From assembly GCF_014384705.1 (NCBI RefSeq), contig NZ_JACRSN010000001.1:236398-300397 (forward strand): a stretch of DNA of 64,000 nt, given 5' to 3'. The position numbers were made by a program, and so were the translations under genes. This DNA comes from Yeguia hominis (GTDB lineage: Bacteria; Bacillota; Clostridia; Oscillospirales; Acutalibacteraceae). Shown one piece after another: positions 52,503 to 60,792 of this stretch. The notes below the pieces were generated by a model, which did not search any database, was not told the DNA's origin, and worked only from the letters and a program-made list of their open reading frames with translations. Numbering within the stretch: position 1 is the stretch's first letter; every line of letters starts with the position of its first letter.

Positions 52503-52928
52503 CTGGAAGACAACCGTCAGTTCCACACACCAAAAGGATATCAGATTCTAAGCGGCAGAGCACTGACGGAATCCATGGAGGATTATCTTGAAATGATTTG
52601 CCGCCTTTCCCGAGAAACCGGATTTGTCCGGCTCAACACCCTTGCCGACGCACTCAATGTCCGGCCGTCCTCCGCATCTAAAATGGCCGCACACCTCAAA
52701 GACTGCGGCTATCTCTCGTTTGAAAAGTACGGAGAAATTTATCCGAATGAAAAAGGCCTTGCCTACGGCGCATACCTGCTCCGCCGGCACAACGTCCTGC
52801 ACCAGTTTTTTTGCCTGCTAAACCAATCGGAAGAAGAGCTTGAGCAGACGGAACAGGTCGAACATTTTATCAATCCGGATACACTCGACCACCTGGAGAT
52901 ACTTTTGCAGCACTGGCCCGTGCTTTAG
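52503..52928 (+). CDS. MntR/DtxR-like metal-dependent regulator with probable CTG start
   Basis: A 141-residue DtxR-family protein. RQFHTPKGYQILSGRALTESMEDYLEMICRLS is the conserved N-terminus of this subgroup, followed by a winged helix (FVRLNTLADALNVRPSSASKMAAHLKDCGYLSFEKYGEIY) and the dimerisation helices. An in-frame ATG at 52575 would remove about 24 conserved residues, while a CTG at 52503 has AAGGTGA six bases upstream and a TGA stop lies just before it. I therefore infer a CTG start. It likely senses manganese or iron; its 3' end overlaps prmA by 4 bp. Confidence 0.8.
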   Translation: MEDNRQFHTPKGYQILSGRALTESMEDYLEMICRLSRETGFVRLNTLADALNVRPSSASKMAAHLKDCGYLSFEKYGEIYPNEKGLAYGAYLLRRHNVLHQFFCLLNQSEEELEQTEQVEHFINPDTLDHLEILLQHWPVL

Positions 52929-53869
52929 CGGTTCCGTCTTGCAGCAATGGCAACCCAGCCGTTTTCTTCCCGGTATTCGAGAATCTCAAATTTTTTCTTA
53001 ACCGCAGCGAGAACCTCCTCTGCGCGCGTATCGATAATTCCGCTCATCAGATAGACCGCCTCCGGCTCCATAAAGGCCTCTACATCGGCAGTCAGCGCCA
53101 AAATAACATCGGCGACAATGTTGGCTGCAATTATCCGGTATGTTCCGGTGACCTGCTCTGTCAGGCTTCCGCAAAGCGCGGTAAACCGATCCTGCACCCC
53201 GTTGCGTTCCGCATTTTCGACTGCTGTTTTCACCGCCAACGGATCGATATCGACCCCAACCGCCGAAGCCGCACCCAAAAGCAGTGCGGAAACTGCCAGG
53301 ATCCCGCTGCCGCATCCGATATCGAGCATACGATCTCCCGGACGCAGATACCGCTCAATCAGCTCCAGGCACAGTCTCGTGGTCTCATGTGTCCCGGTAC
53401 CGAAAGCCAGACCAGGTTCCAGATTCAAAACCGTCCGCCCGTCTGACTCGAACTCATCCTCCCAAATCGGGCGGATGAGCAGGTTTTCTCCAACCGGAAT
53501 CGGTTTAAAATACTTCTTCCAGTTGTTGATCCAGTCCTCCATCGCGCAATCCGCGCTGGATATCGTATAGGGAACGCCTTCCGCATGCAGGCGTTCTTCC
53601 AGAAATGCAGAGACCTCTGTCGGATTATCCGCAGGAGAAAGGTAGAGATGAATCCGGACATGTTCCCGATCCTTTTGCAGCAGCGCGCTGTCAAAAAGGT
53701 CAATATGCGCAATCGCGCCTGCTTCCTCCTCCAAGTTAGAATAGTCTTCGATATAAATGCCATATGGCGTGGCCATTTGCGCAATATTTTCAGCCTTTTC
53801 CGCGTCGTCGGTCTGAACCGAAACGCAGAGTTCTGTCCAATCGTTTCCAAAATTCATTTCCAGCTTCAT
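52925..53869 (-). CDS. prmA: Ribosomal protein L11 methyltransferase
   Basis: SAM-dependent methyltransferase of 314 residues modifying L11. N-terminal substrate domain with WTELCVSVQTDDAEKAENIAQM, then the Rossmann domain with LEPGLAFGTGTHETTRLCLELIE and MLDIGCGSGILAVSALLLGAASAVGVDIDP, and NIVADVIL. Convergent with the regulator gene, the two stops overlapping by four bases. Confidence 0.95.
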   Translation of the reverse strand: MKLEMNFGNDWTELCVSVQTDDAEKAENIAQMATPYGIYIEDYSNLEEEAGAIAHIDLFDSALLQKDREHVRIHLYLSPADNPTEVSAFLEERLHAEGVPYTISSADCAMEDWINNWKKYFKPIPVGENLLIRPIWEDEFESDGRTVLNLEPGLAFGTGTHETTRLCLELIERYLRPGDRMLDIGCGSGILAVSALLLGAASAVGVDIDPLAVKTAVENAERNGVQDRFTALCGSLTEQVTGTYRIIAANIVADVILALTADVEAFMEPEAVYLMSGIIDTRAEEVLAAVKKKFEILEYREENGWVAIAARRNR

Positions 53870-53950
53870 CCTTTCGCGCTGTTATCGTTTAATTATACAT
53901 GATTTCTCTGAAAAAGAAAACCCTGTAGATGGAACACCAGGAGTGATGCC

Positions 53951-55468
53951 ATGCAAAAAAGACGCTTTTTCCTCAATGCCATTATTCTGATGGGTTCTTC
54001 GTTTCTGCTGCGGGTTCTGCACATCGGATTCCGGGTCTTTCTGGCAGGCCGGATCGGCGCTGCCGGCATGGGGCTGTACCAGCTGATCTTCTCCGTTTTT
54101 ATGACTGCCATCGCAGTTTGCACTTCCGGCGTCAGCCTCACGGTTACACGGATTACAACCGAAGCGATCGGGAAACAACAGCCCGGTACGATTCCCTCCG
54201 CGATCCGGAAATGCGTCCTGTTTGGACTGTGTGTCGGGCTTGCAGCAGCAACCAGCCTTTTTGTCCTCGCCAAGCCGCTTGCTGTGCATCTCTTAGGAGA
54301 CCTGCGCGCGGCCTCCGCGCTGCGTATTCTGGCGCCGGGACTTCCGTTTATGGCCATGTGCGCCTGCTTTAAGGGGTATTTTCTTGCGGTTCGCAAAGCG
54401 ATGCATGCCGCAATGGGAGAAGTTCTGGAACAGCTTGTCACGATCGGCGTTCCGGTTTTTCTGTTTCTTTACGCCGCACCAGACGGTCTGGAAAATGCCG
54501 CAAAAGCGGTCATGCTCGGTTCAACACTGGGAGAAGCCGCCTCTTTTCTCTATACCGCCTTTTGCTATCGAATCGAACTGTTCCGGCAGCAGGCGCCGCC
54601 TCAAAAAAGCCGCGGTGTGTTTCGCGCAATCGCACACATTGCACTCCCCAGCGCCATGGCGTCTACGGTCCGCACCATGCTGGGCACCGCAGAAAATCTG
54701 TTGATCCCATTTGGGCTGCGCCGCAGCGGTATGAATGCCGAACGCTCCATGGAGCACTATGGCATCCTGCAGGGCATGAGCTTTCCGGTTCTATTGTTTC
54801 CTTCTTCCTTCCTTTTGCCGTTTTCCCTTCTCTTAGTGCCGGAAATTTCAGAAGCCCGTGCGCGCGGCGCGCAAAATGCGGTCGCCCATACCATTGAGCG
54901 GGCGCTTCAGATAGCCCTTCTGTTTTCAATCCTGATTGCGGGAATCTTTTTTGGATTTGCACCGGATTTGGGGCGCCTTTTTTATCAGAGCACAGAGGCC
55001 GGCGGGTATCTCAGAATTCTCTCCCCGCTGGTTCCGCTGCTCTACCTCGACACGGTTGTCGACGGCATTTTGAAAGGGCTGGATGAACAACTGCGCTCCA
55101 TGCGGTATAATCTCCTCGACGCCGTACTTCGGGTTGGGCTTATTGTCGTTTTGCTGCCGCAATTCGGGATTAAGGGCTATCTATGCATTCTGTTTTTCAG
55201 TACCATTTTTAATGCGTCGCTCAGCCTCGCACGTCTTTTGAAGGTTTCTTGCATTACATATTCTCTGAAAAACTGGGTTGTCAAACCGCTTTTTTGCGTT
55301 GCCATCGCGGTTTTGTTCGCCAAAATCACCGGTCTGCCCTGTTTCTGCTCCATTGCGCTTTGTGTCCTGCTGTATTTTCTGTTCCTAAGCGGAACGCACT
55401 GCTTTTCCAGAGAAGAACGCATCTGGTTCCGGGGCGTTCTGCAGGCATTTCAAAACCGTCAGGAATAA
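53951..55468 (+). CDS. spoVB: Stage V sporulation protein B-like lipid flippase (MVF/MOP family)
   Basis: A 505-residue polytopic protein with about 14 spans. MQKRRFFLNAIILMGSSFLLRVLHIGFRVFLAGRIGAAGMGLYQLIFSVF is the standard start of SpoVB-type transporters; TLGEAASFLYTAFCYR and LFSILIAGIFFGFAPDLGRLFYQS follow. SpoVB is needed for spore cortex synthesis. Some relatives in this group are general polysaccharide transporters, so the sporulation role is likely rather than certain. Confidence 0.88.
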   Translation: MQKRRFFLNAIILMGSSFLLRVLHIGFRVFLAGRIGAAGMGLYQLIFSVFMTAIAVCTSGVSLTVTRITTEAIGKQQPGTIPSAIRKCVLFGLCVGLAAATSLFVLAKPLAVHLLGDLRAASALRILAPGLPFMAMCACFKGYFLAVRKAMHAAMGEVLEQLVTIGVPVFLFLYAAPDGLENAAKAVMLGSTLGEAASFLYTAFCYRIELFRQQAPPQKSRGVFRAIAHIALPSAMASTVRTMLGTAENLLIPFGLRRSGMNAERSMEHYGILQGMSFPVLLFPSSFLLPFSLLLVPEISEARARGAQNAVAHTIERALQIALLFSILIAGIFFGFAPDLGRLFYQSTEAGGYLRILSPLVPLLYLDTVVDGILKGLDEQLRSMRYNLLDAVLRVGLIVVLLPQFGIKGYLCILFFSTIFNASLSLARLLKVSCITYSLKNWVVKPLFCVAIAVLFAKITGLPCFCSIALCVLLYFLFLSGTHCFSREERIWFRGVLQAFQNRQE

Positions 55469-55482
55469 TTCATAATTTTCGC

Positions 55483-55511
55483 TTGCATTCCGATACTATC
55501 TGTTGTATCAT
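55483..55511 (+). promoter_or_regulatory. Promoter of ireB
   Basis: TTGCAT (55483-55488), 17 bp, TATCAT (55506-55511), followed closely by GGAGGTGG and the ireB ATG. Confidence 0.6.
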
Positions 55512-55531
55512 GATTGTGTGGAGGTGGTTCC

Positions 55532-55777
55532 ATGTACGATAAGACTATGACATTCTCCCTGGAGCGCGACCGTGAACCCGATATTAAAAAGGTTCTCACG
55601 ATGGTGTATGACGCCTTGAAAGAAAAAGGATACAATCCCATCAATCAACTTGTTGGATATATTCTTTCTGAGGATCCCACCTACATCACCACGCATAACA
55701 ATGCTCGCAGCTTGATTCGCCGGATTGACCGCGACGAGTTGCTTCAGGTGTTACTGAAATCATATTTGGGAGAGTAA
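55532..55777 (+). CDS. ireB: IreB family regulatory phosphoprotein
   Basis: An 81-residue cytosolic protein, full family length, with the conserved KEKGYNPINQLVGYILSEDPTYITTHNNARSLIRRIDRDELL. In Enterococcus the homologue is a substrate of the PASTA kinase IreK and affects cephalosporin tolerance. In many Clostridia it precedes ruvX; here the next gene is an unknown protein instead. GGAGGTGG fixes the ATG at 55532. Confidence 0.93.
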   Translation: MYDKTMTFSLERDREPDIKKVLTMVYDALKEKGYNPINQLVGYILSEDPTYITTHNNARSLIRRIDRDELLQVLLKSYLGE

Positions 55778-55804
55778 GTCGCCAAAAACAGAATCGAGAT
55801 GAAC

Positions 55805-55838
55805 ATTCCACTGCTTTCGGGTGGTGGAATTTGTTTCT
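55805..55838 (+). terminator. Terminator of ireB
   Basis: ATTCCAC and GTGGAAT pair around a 12-base loop, followed by TTGTTTCTCT. Confidence 0.6.
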
Positions 55839-55905
55839 CTCTGAGACAGCCTCAAATTTGATTCGGCGGTTTGGGGTACGCTGATAACAGGAAAGGAAGA
55901 TGGAG

Positions 55906-56196
55906 ATGGAAGAAAAAAAGGTCGGCTTTCCGACTTATAAAGGCCGTCCGCTGGTACGCTGCGGCGACGTCCTTTACTATGGAAGTATGAAGGATAAGTA
56001 TGTCATTAAAATGGAGATTAAATCCAAAAAGAAGGTCGGCACACTGGATGTTGCCGATAAAGTTTCCATTCAGCTCATGTATACCGATCCGACCATTCGG
56101 TCCCGCAAACAGATCGTCAAATCCAGCGAAAAAAACGGACTGTATCTTGCAATTGACATCGCGGACGCCTGGCTTGGCCGCGCGCTTGCAGAATAA
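55906..56196 (+). CDS. Unknown conserved-looking 96-residue protein
   Basis: A soluble, Lys-rich protein of 96 residues beginning MEEKKVGFPTYKGRPLVRCG, then DVLYYGSMKDKYVIKMEIKS, and ending DIADAWLGRALAE. It has strong beta-strand patterning and no known motif. I believe similar proteins occur as hypotheticals in related Oscillospiraceae, but I cannot name a family. The second ATG (55906) is preferred because GGAAG is six bases upstream; the first (55900) abuts it. It has its own terminator. Confidence 0.75.
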   Translation: MEEKKVGFPTYKGRPLVRCGDVLYYGSMKDKYVIKMEIKSKKKVGTLDVADKVSIQLMYTDPTIRSRKQIVKSSEKNGLYLAIDIADAWLGRALAE

Positions 56197-56220
56197 AGCG
56201 GAAAATATTTGGTACTCTTC

Positions 56221-56249
56221 GCCGTCCGGCAGTTGTCGGACGGCTTTTT
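56221..56249 (+). terminator. Terminator of the 96-residue protein gene
   Basis: GCCGTCCG and CGGACGGC form a perfect 8-bp stem followed by TTTTT. Confidence 0.85.
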
Positions 56250-56353
56250 GCTGCCATTTTTGAATCCTTTTTTGCACGTTCTCTGAAAGGCAACCGCCAG
56301 AGGAGGCTCACTGCAGACTTTTGCGGAATCGGGTACACACGTTTCGAACTTTC

Positions 56354-56808
56354 TGATAAGGTAAGATGGTAGCGAAAATGCTCAAGGCGATCCGCGCCCA
56401 GGAGAGCAAGAAAGCCTCCCGCGAGAAGGCAAGAGCTGTCGTTGCCGAGTTAAAAACAATGAAGCTGAAGGAAGCCGCCAAGAAGGTTGAGGACGGCATC
56501 GAGGAGACGCTGACCTCCTGTGATTTTCCCAGCGAGCACTGGACGCGTATCCGCACCAACAATGTGATCGAGCGGCTGAACCGTGAGATCCGCCGCAGGA
56601 CGCGTGCGGCGGGAACGTTCCCCGATGGGAACTCTGCGCTGATGCTGGTCTGTGCAAGGCTGCGTCATGTGGCGGGAACGCAGCGGGGCAACAAGAAGTA
56701 CATGAATATGAAGCATCTGGAGGCGGCTTTGAACGACGTCCCTATTGCCGGCTGACTTCATTCAGCCGGAGTCTGCAAACCTTTTTGCGCATAAATCTTG
56801 ACAGTACC
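56354..56808 (+). pseudogene. 3' remnant of an IS256/mutator-type transposase
   Basis: The open frame from 56366 encodes MVAKMLKAIRAQESKKASREKA then LKEAAKKVEDGIEETLTSCDFP and EHWTRIRTNNVIERLNREIRRRTRAAGTFPDGNSAL, the C-terminal third of IS256-family transposases, including the RTNNxxERLNxExRRR block. The first two thirds with the catalytic Asp residues are missing, so it is a dead fragment. The likely right end of the element is the sequence finishing GACAGTACC at 56808. Confidence 0.85.
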
Positions 56809-56890
56809 AATTGGCAGCGTTAACGGTTTGTGACGGGTGTTTCAGTCCAGACACCAAACACGCAAAAGGGCCTTAACGGTTGACCTTCAC

Positions 56891-56929
56891 AGAACGCCCC
56901 GGAACGTTTGAATGGTTCCGGGGCGTTCT
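56891..56929. terminator. Perfect 15-bp inverted repeat
   Basis: AGAACGCCCCGGAAC (56891-56905) and its exact complement (56915-56929) enclose a nine-base loop. T-runs are short on both sides. It may be a terminator or a leftover of a mobile element; the stretch 56809-57077 contains no other feature I can support. Confidence 0.5.
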
Positions 56930-57077
56930 TGTTGTTTGCGGAATCCACGGTATAACCGATGGCTTCCTGCAAAATAGTTTTTGATTTTAAGTGAAGGGGC
57001 GATTGTGAAGAAATCTTGTAAGGGTCAACAACACAGATACAGATCATGAATGAAGCATAGAGATCCCCAAGTGTAGT

Positions 57078-57827
57078 TTATTCGGAACGCGAAGCCAGAT
57101 GCGAATATTCGCTGGGCGTATAACCGGTCTTTTTCTTAAAAAACCGCGCGAAATAGTAAGGATCCGAAAAACCGGAAGCATGCGCGACGCCGGAGATTTT
57201 CATATGAGACGGATATTCATGCTGCAGAAGCTGCTTTGCATAGTTGATTCGCAGATCGGAAAGATATTCCGCCGGGGTCACACCGGCATAGCGTTTAAAC
57301 AGCCGCCGGAAATGGTCCTCGCAGTAAGCCGTTTGCGCAATAGCTTCAGAAAGAGAAAATGTCGGATCGGAAAGATGTTTGAGCAGCAAAAACTGAAAGG
57401 TTTCAATTTCCGGAGGCAAGACATGCTTTCCGCTTTTTTCAATTAAAATCTGCCGGACCGCTTCTCCAAGCGCGTGAAGAACGGCGGCACGGTTCGTGGA
57501 ACTGCCATGGAACTCTACGAACAGGTACCATAAAAGCGTTTCCAGCCGATGCTCATCGTCCAGAAAGAGACTGGGTCTGTCTGTCACCGGCCAGGAAAAA
57601 TCTCGGATATGGACAAACCGGTCTGAAAAAACATTTTCTCCGACAGAGCGGTGCAGAAAGGCGGGCGGAATCAGAAAAACGCTGCCGGGCGAGAACGGAT
57701 AAGCCGTTCCTTCGATAAAGGTTTCTCCAACGCCGTCGCGATAAAGAACCAGTTCCCAGTCGCTGTGGCGGTGATCGTCACAGTCATGAATGGGTTCCTG
57801 ATGATCTCCAACAAATACAATTTCCAT
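57078..57827 (-). CDS. AraC family transcriptional regulator
   Basis: A 249-residue regulator. The N-terminal cupin domain (HRHSDWELVLYRDGVGETFIEGTAYPFSPGSVFLIPPAFLHRS) would bind a small ligand, often a sugar. The C-terminal double helix-turn-helix includes LSEAIAQTAYCEDHFRRLFKRYAGVTPAEYLSDLRI and ISGVAHASGFSDPYYFARFFKKKTGYTPSEY. It is divergent from the 58032 gene with about 200 bp between, so it is a good candidate regulator of that gene. Confidence 0.9.
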   Translation of the reverse strand: MEIVFVGDHQEPIHDCDDHRHSDWELVLYRDGVGETFIEGTAYPFSPGSVFLIPPAFLHRSVGENVFSDRFVHIRDFSWPVTDRPSLFLDDEHRLETLLWYLFVEFHGSSTNRAAVLHALGEAVRQILIEKSGKHVLPPEIETFQFLLLKHLSDPTFSLSEAIAQTAYCEDHFRRLFKRYAGVTPAEYLSDLRINYAKQLLQHEYPSHMKISGVAHASGFSDPYYFARFFKKKTGYTPSEYSHLASRSE

Positions 57828-57946
57828 AAAAACGCCTCCGCATGGAATTTCCTGGTTCTCATTATACGCATTTGGATGTTTCCTGTCTCAATTATATCTG
57901 AAAAAGTCGGTTTTGTCTATTTCTTCGTCGCTATAGAGCATTTTTT

Positions 57947-57975
57947 TTGTAACAAAATTTGTGTTATGATAAACT
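57947..57975 (+). promoter_or_regulatory. Candidate promoter for the 58032 gene
   Basis: TTGTAA (57947-57952), 17 bp, TAAACT (57970-57975), about 50 bp before the start codon, in an AT-rich stretch. Confidence 0.45.
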
Positions 57976-58031
57976 TGTCATAGCAAGACTGATTTCTTCA
58001 ATATTATAAAGATCAAATGGAGGTATTACGT

Positions 58032-58895
58032 ATGAATAATCCTTTCCCGAGAACAGAAGTTGCAGGCGTTTCCCTGTCCCGTATGATTATCGGAACAAAC
58101 TGGATGGTCGGTTATAGCCACACCGGCCCGGCGGCAGATGAAATGATTCAGAACCGTCATTCGACTCCGGAAACACTGGTTCCGATGTTTAAGGCATATT
58201 TGGATAATGGCGTCGATACGATCATGGGCCTGTTTGGAATCGAAGGCACCGCGCAGGTGTATAAAGCCATCCAGGAAGCACAGCAGAAATACGGCAAGGA
58301 AATCAAGATCATCGATACGCCGATCATCAATGTAGATGATAATCCGCAGGCACGCCGGGAAGCAGAAGCCGTGATTAAGCGCTGCAAAGAAATGGGCGCA
58401 ACATTCTGCCTGATTCATCACTCCAGCGTGGAACAGCTCGTGGATAAAAATCAGAAGAAAATCCACCGTCTCGACGATTACACCAAGATGATCCGTGACG
58501 CCGGAATGATCCCCGGACTTTCCGCACATATGCCGGAAATCATCGTATACAGCGACCTCAATGAATACGATGTCCAGACCTACATTCAGATCTACAACTG
58601 CATGGGCTTCTTGATGCAGGTGGAAATCGAAACCGTTTCCCGGATTATTTGGGAAGCGAAAAAGCCGGTCATGACCATTAAGCCGATGGCGGCAGGCCGC
58701 TGCACGCCGTATGTCGGTTTGAACTTCTCCTGGTCCACCCTGCGCGACTGCGACATGGTAACCGTGGGCTGCTTCGGCGAGAACGAAGTTTATGAAGACA
58801 TCGAAATTTCCCGTGCTGCTCTGGAGCATCGTTATCCGATCATCCAGGCGCGCAAGAGCCCGAACCAGAACCAGGCTGCATTCGGAAAGAAATAA
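58032..58895 (+). CDS. Uncharacterised 287-residue protein, possibly a TIM-barrel enzyme
   Basis: Soluble protein starting MNNPFPRTEVAGVSLSRMIIGTNWMVGYSHTGPAADEMI. Features that look like barrel strands and active-site loops: NGVDTIMGLFGIEG, KIIDTPIINVDDN, ATFCLIHHSSVEQLVD, PGLSAHMPEIIVYSD, PVMTIKPMAAGRCTPYVGL and MVTVGCFGENEVYEDI. The pattern of strand-loop-helix repeats and the IKPMAAGR segment resemble aldo/keto reductase- or aldolase-like barrels, but I know no assigned function. GGAGG nine bases upstream fixes the ATG at 58032. Its AraC-type neighbour suggests sugar-linked induction. Confidence 0.75.
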   Translation: MNNPFPRTEVAGVSLSRMIIGTNWMVGYSHTGPAADEMIQNRHSTPETLVPMFKAYLDNGVDTIMGLFGIEGTAQVYKAIQEAQQKYGKEIKIIDTPIINVDDNPQARREAEAVIKRCKEMGATFCLIHHSSVEQLVDKNQKKIHRLDDYTKMIRDAGMIPGLSAHMPEIIVYSDLNEYDVQTYIQIYNCMGFLMQVEIETVSRIIWEAKKPVMTIKPMAAGRCTPYVGLNFSWSTLRDCDMVTVGCFGENEVYEDIEISRAALEHRYPIIQARKSPNQNQAAFGKK

Positions 58896-58911
58896 ATGGT
58901 ATCGTTCATCA

Positions 58912-58947
58912 AAAGCTGCATGGCCGATTTCGGTCATGCAGCTTTTT
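58912..58947 (+). terminator. Terminator after the 58032 gene
   Basis: AAAGCTGCATG and CATGCAGCTTT form a perfect 11-bp stem ending in TTTTT. Confidence 0.9.
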
Positions 58948-58964
58948 GCTTTGGTACAACCAGT

Positions 58965-58993
58965 CAAAACCGCCGGCTTAGCCGGCGGTTTTG
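58965..58993. terminator. Second hairpin, symmetrical
   Basis: CAAAACCGCCGGC and GCCGGCGGTTTTG are perfectly complementary around TTA; T/A flanks allow action on either strand. Between 58994 and 59283 I see no gene or clear signal. Confidence 0.7.
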
Positions 58994-59283
58994 ACTTCTT
59001 ATAAATCGTTTTTGAACCGGCTTGCAAAGATCGGATTTTTACAGGGAGTTTGGTTTTGGCCTCTGTGTTCTTTCCCGCTTAGATGCGACCTTTTTGTAGG
59101 GTTGGCAAAAAGAAAACTTGCAGGGGAAAATGAAGGAAACAGCCGCATGAGGAGGCGGATGGAGCGATAGCTGCGGACAGCAAGCGGATTCGCGAAGCCG
59201 GAAAGAGAATGGAAACGATGAGATTTTTGGAATCTTTCTTTGAAAAGGGAGGAAAACGAAAAGCTTTACATACAAAAACCAAT

Positions 59284-59309
59284 GGCGGCTACCGTTTCCG
59301 ATAGCCGCC
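59284..59309 (-). terminator. Terminator downstream of the surface-protein pseudogene
   Basis: GGCGGCTA and TAGCCGCC form an 8-bp stem followed by ATTGGTTTTTG on the minus strand. Confidence 0.65.
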
Positions 59310-59329
59310 GTGTGGGTAAAACTGATCTG

Positions 59330-60792
59330 TTATCTATGATACTTTTTCTTTCTGCTGACAACCGTTGTGCCAACGTCTGCACCGCCGCTGACGAACAACA
59401 GCGCAATCCACAAAGCAAGGTTGCTTGTGTCGCCGCTCTGCGGAGACTTTGTGCTGCTGGCGGGCTTATCCGTTGTGGCGGTTGTTTCCGCCTCCTTTTT
59501 ACTTACGGTGAATTTCGCTGTTGCCGTTCCGCTTTGCGATACGATACCAAGTGTATGCGCACCTGCGGAGAGTTTGACAACATAATCTGCGTTCAGCGTA
59601 ACGATTGTACTGCCATCTTTTACAGTGTAGTTCTTTTCGTTAAGTGTCTTGCCGTCAAGCTCTACACGGATAAAGTCTGCAAATGCAGCATCGGAGGTAA
59701 AGGACAAAGCCTTATGTTCTCCCTGCATAACCGTCGCACCGTCTCCGGCGATGATGCTCGGATCCAGCTTTGCTACTACAGTGTCGGCTTCCTTGATTTC
59801 CTTTGTGTCTGCCGCATCGCTGAAATACTTGCCGCAATTGTCACAGTACCAATATTCGATATTACCAGCCTCAGCAGCGGTGGATGCCTTCGCCTCGTGA
59901 TGGACAAGGGCGTGACCCAGCGCAGGGAGTTCCACCTTGGTGGAATCATGGCAGCCCTCGCGCGTGCAGGCTTCGTATGCCTCCCAGCCGGCCTCGGTGC
60001 AGGTGGGCGCCTTGGCCGGGTACTGCGCGATGGCGTGGTTGTTCGGGTCAATTCCGTTATACGGGTCGAGGAAAGTATCCGTTGACGTGTATCGGCAGAA
60101 AGGGCAGGACTTGCAGTACACAGCCCGAGAGACGCAGGTGGCCTCGGATTTGAGAAACTCCGGCATGGGGTTTTCCACGATCATATGGCCGGCCACGCTT
60201 GTTCTCTCTTCATTGCAGTGGATGCAGAACTTCCAGTGTCCATTGGCGTCATACGCCCAGGAACTGCTGAAGCTGTGATCGCCGTAGTACTGCCCGCCGC
60301 AAGCGGTGCATGTACCCAGCGTGACGCAGGTCGCGTGCTGTCGCCGGAGCAGTCCGCCGTATCAACCGCGCCGCAGCCCGCGCGCTGGCAGATGCGGGTA
60401 TGCGTCTTGTTGTCGCCGCTGGACTGTCACTCCTCGCCCCAGTCGTGGACGAGCTTTCCATATTCAGCGCCGCATTTCTCGCAGGTTCTGCCCGTGGTGC
60501 AGGTCGGCGTTTCGGTGCCGCCGGTGTGCTGGGTGTATTTGGGATTACCGTCAGCCCAAATACACCTTTCCGCAATTCAGACATTTTCCCTCGATCCAAT
60601 GGAGTTTGTCGCGCTCGTTTTTGTTCGAGCTCGGAAAATACCGTAAAATTTCAAAGTTGGTGGCTTGGCGGCAGTAAAAGCAAGTCCTGTAGACTATTTC
60701 CGTTTGTGCGTCCTCGCCCTCGGCGAAAGCTGCCGTCGGCAACATCAGCGCCATGACGAATATAAGCAGGATGCTCAAAAATCTTTTTTCAT
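59330..60792 (-). pseudogene. LPXTG-like cell-surface protein gene, multiply frameshifted
   Basis: Reading across frames gives a signal peptide (SILLIFVMALMLPTAAFAEG), Cys-rich repeats (TCTTGRTCEKCGAEYGKLVH; TLGTCTACGGQYYGDHSF; APTCTEAGWEAYEACTREGC), a beta-sandwich region and a sortase-type C-terminus: SPQSGDTSNLALWIALL, then a positively charged RKKKYHR tail. Lesions: the ATG at 60792 (ATGA overlap with tetR) is followed by A6, one short of the correct frame; a frameshift near 60553; TGA for Trp near 60430; a frameshift near 60340. Only the last 288 residues remain as one open frame (60196-59330). The anchor SPQSGD deviates from LPxTG. Confidence 0.8.
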
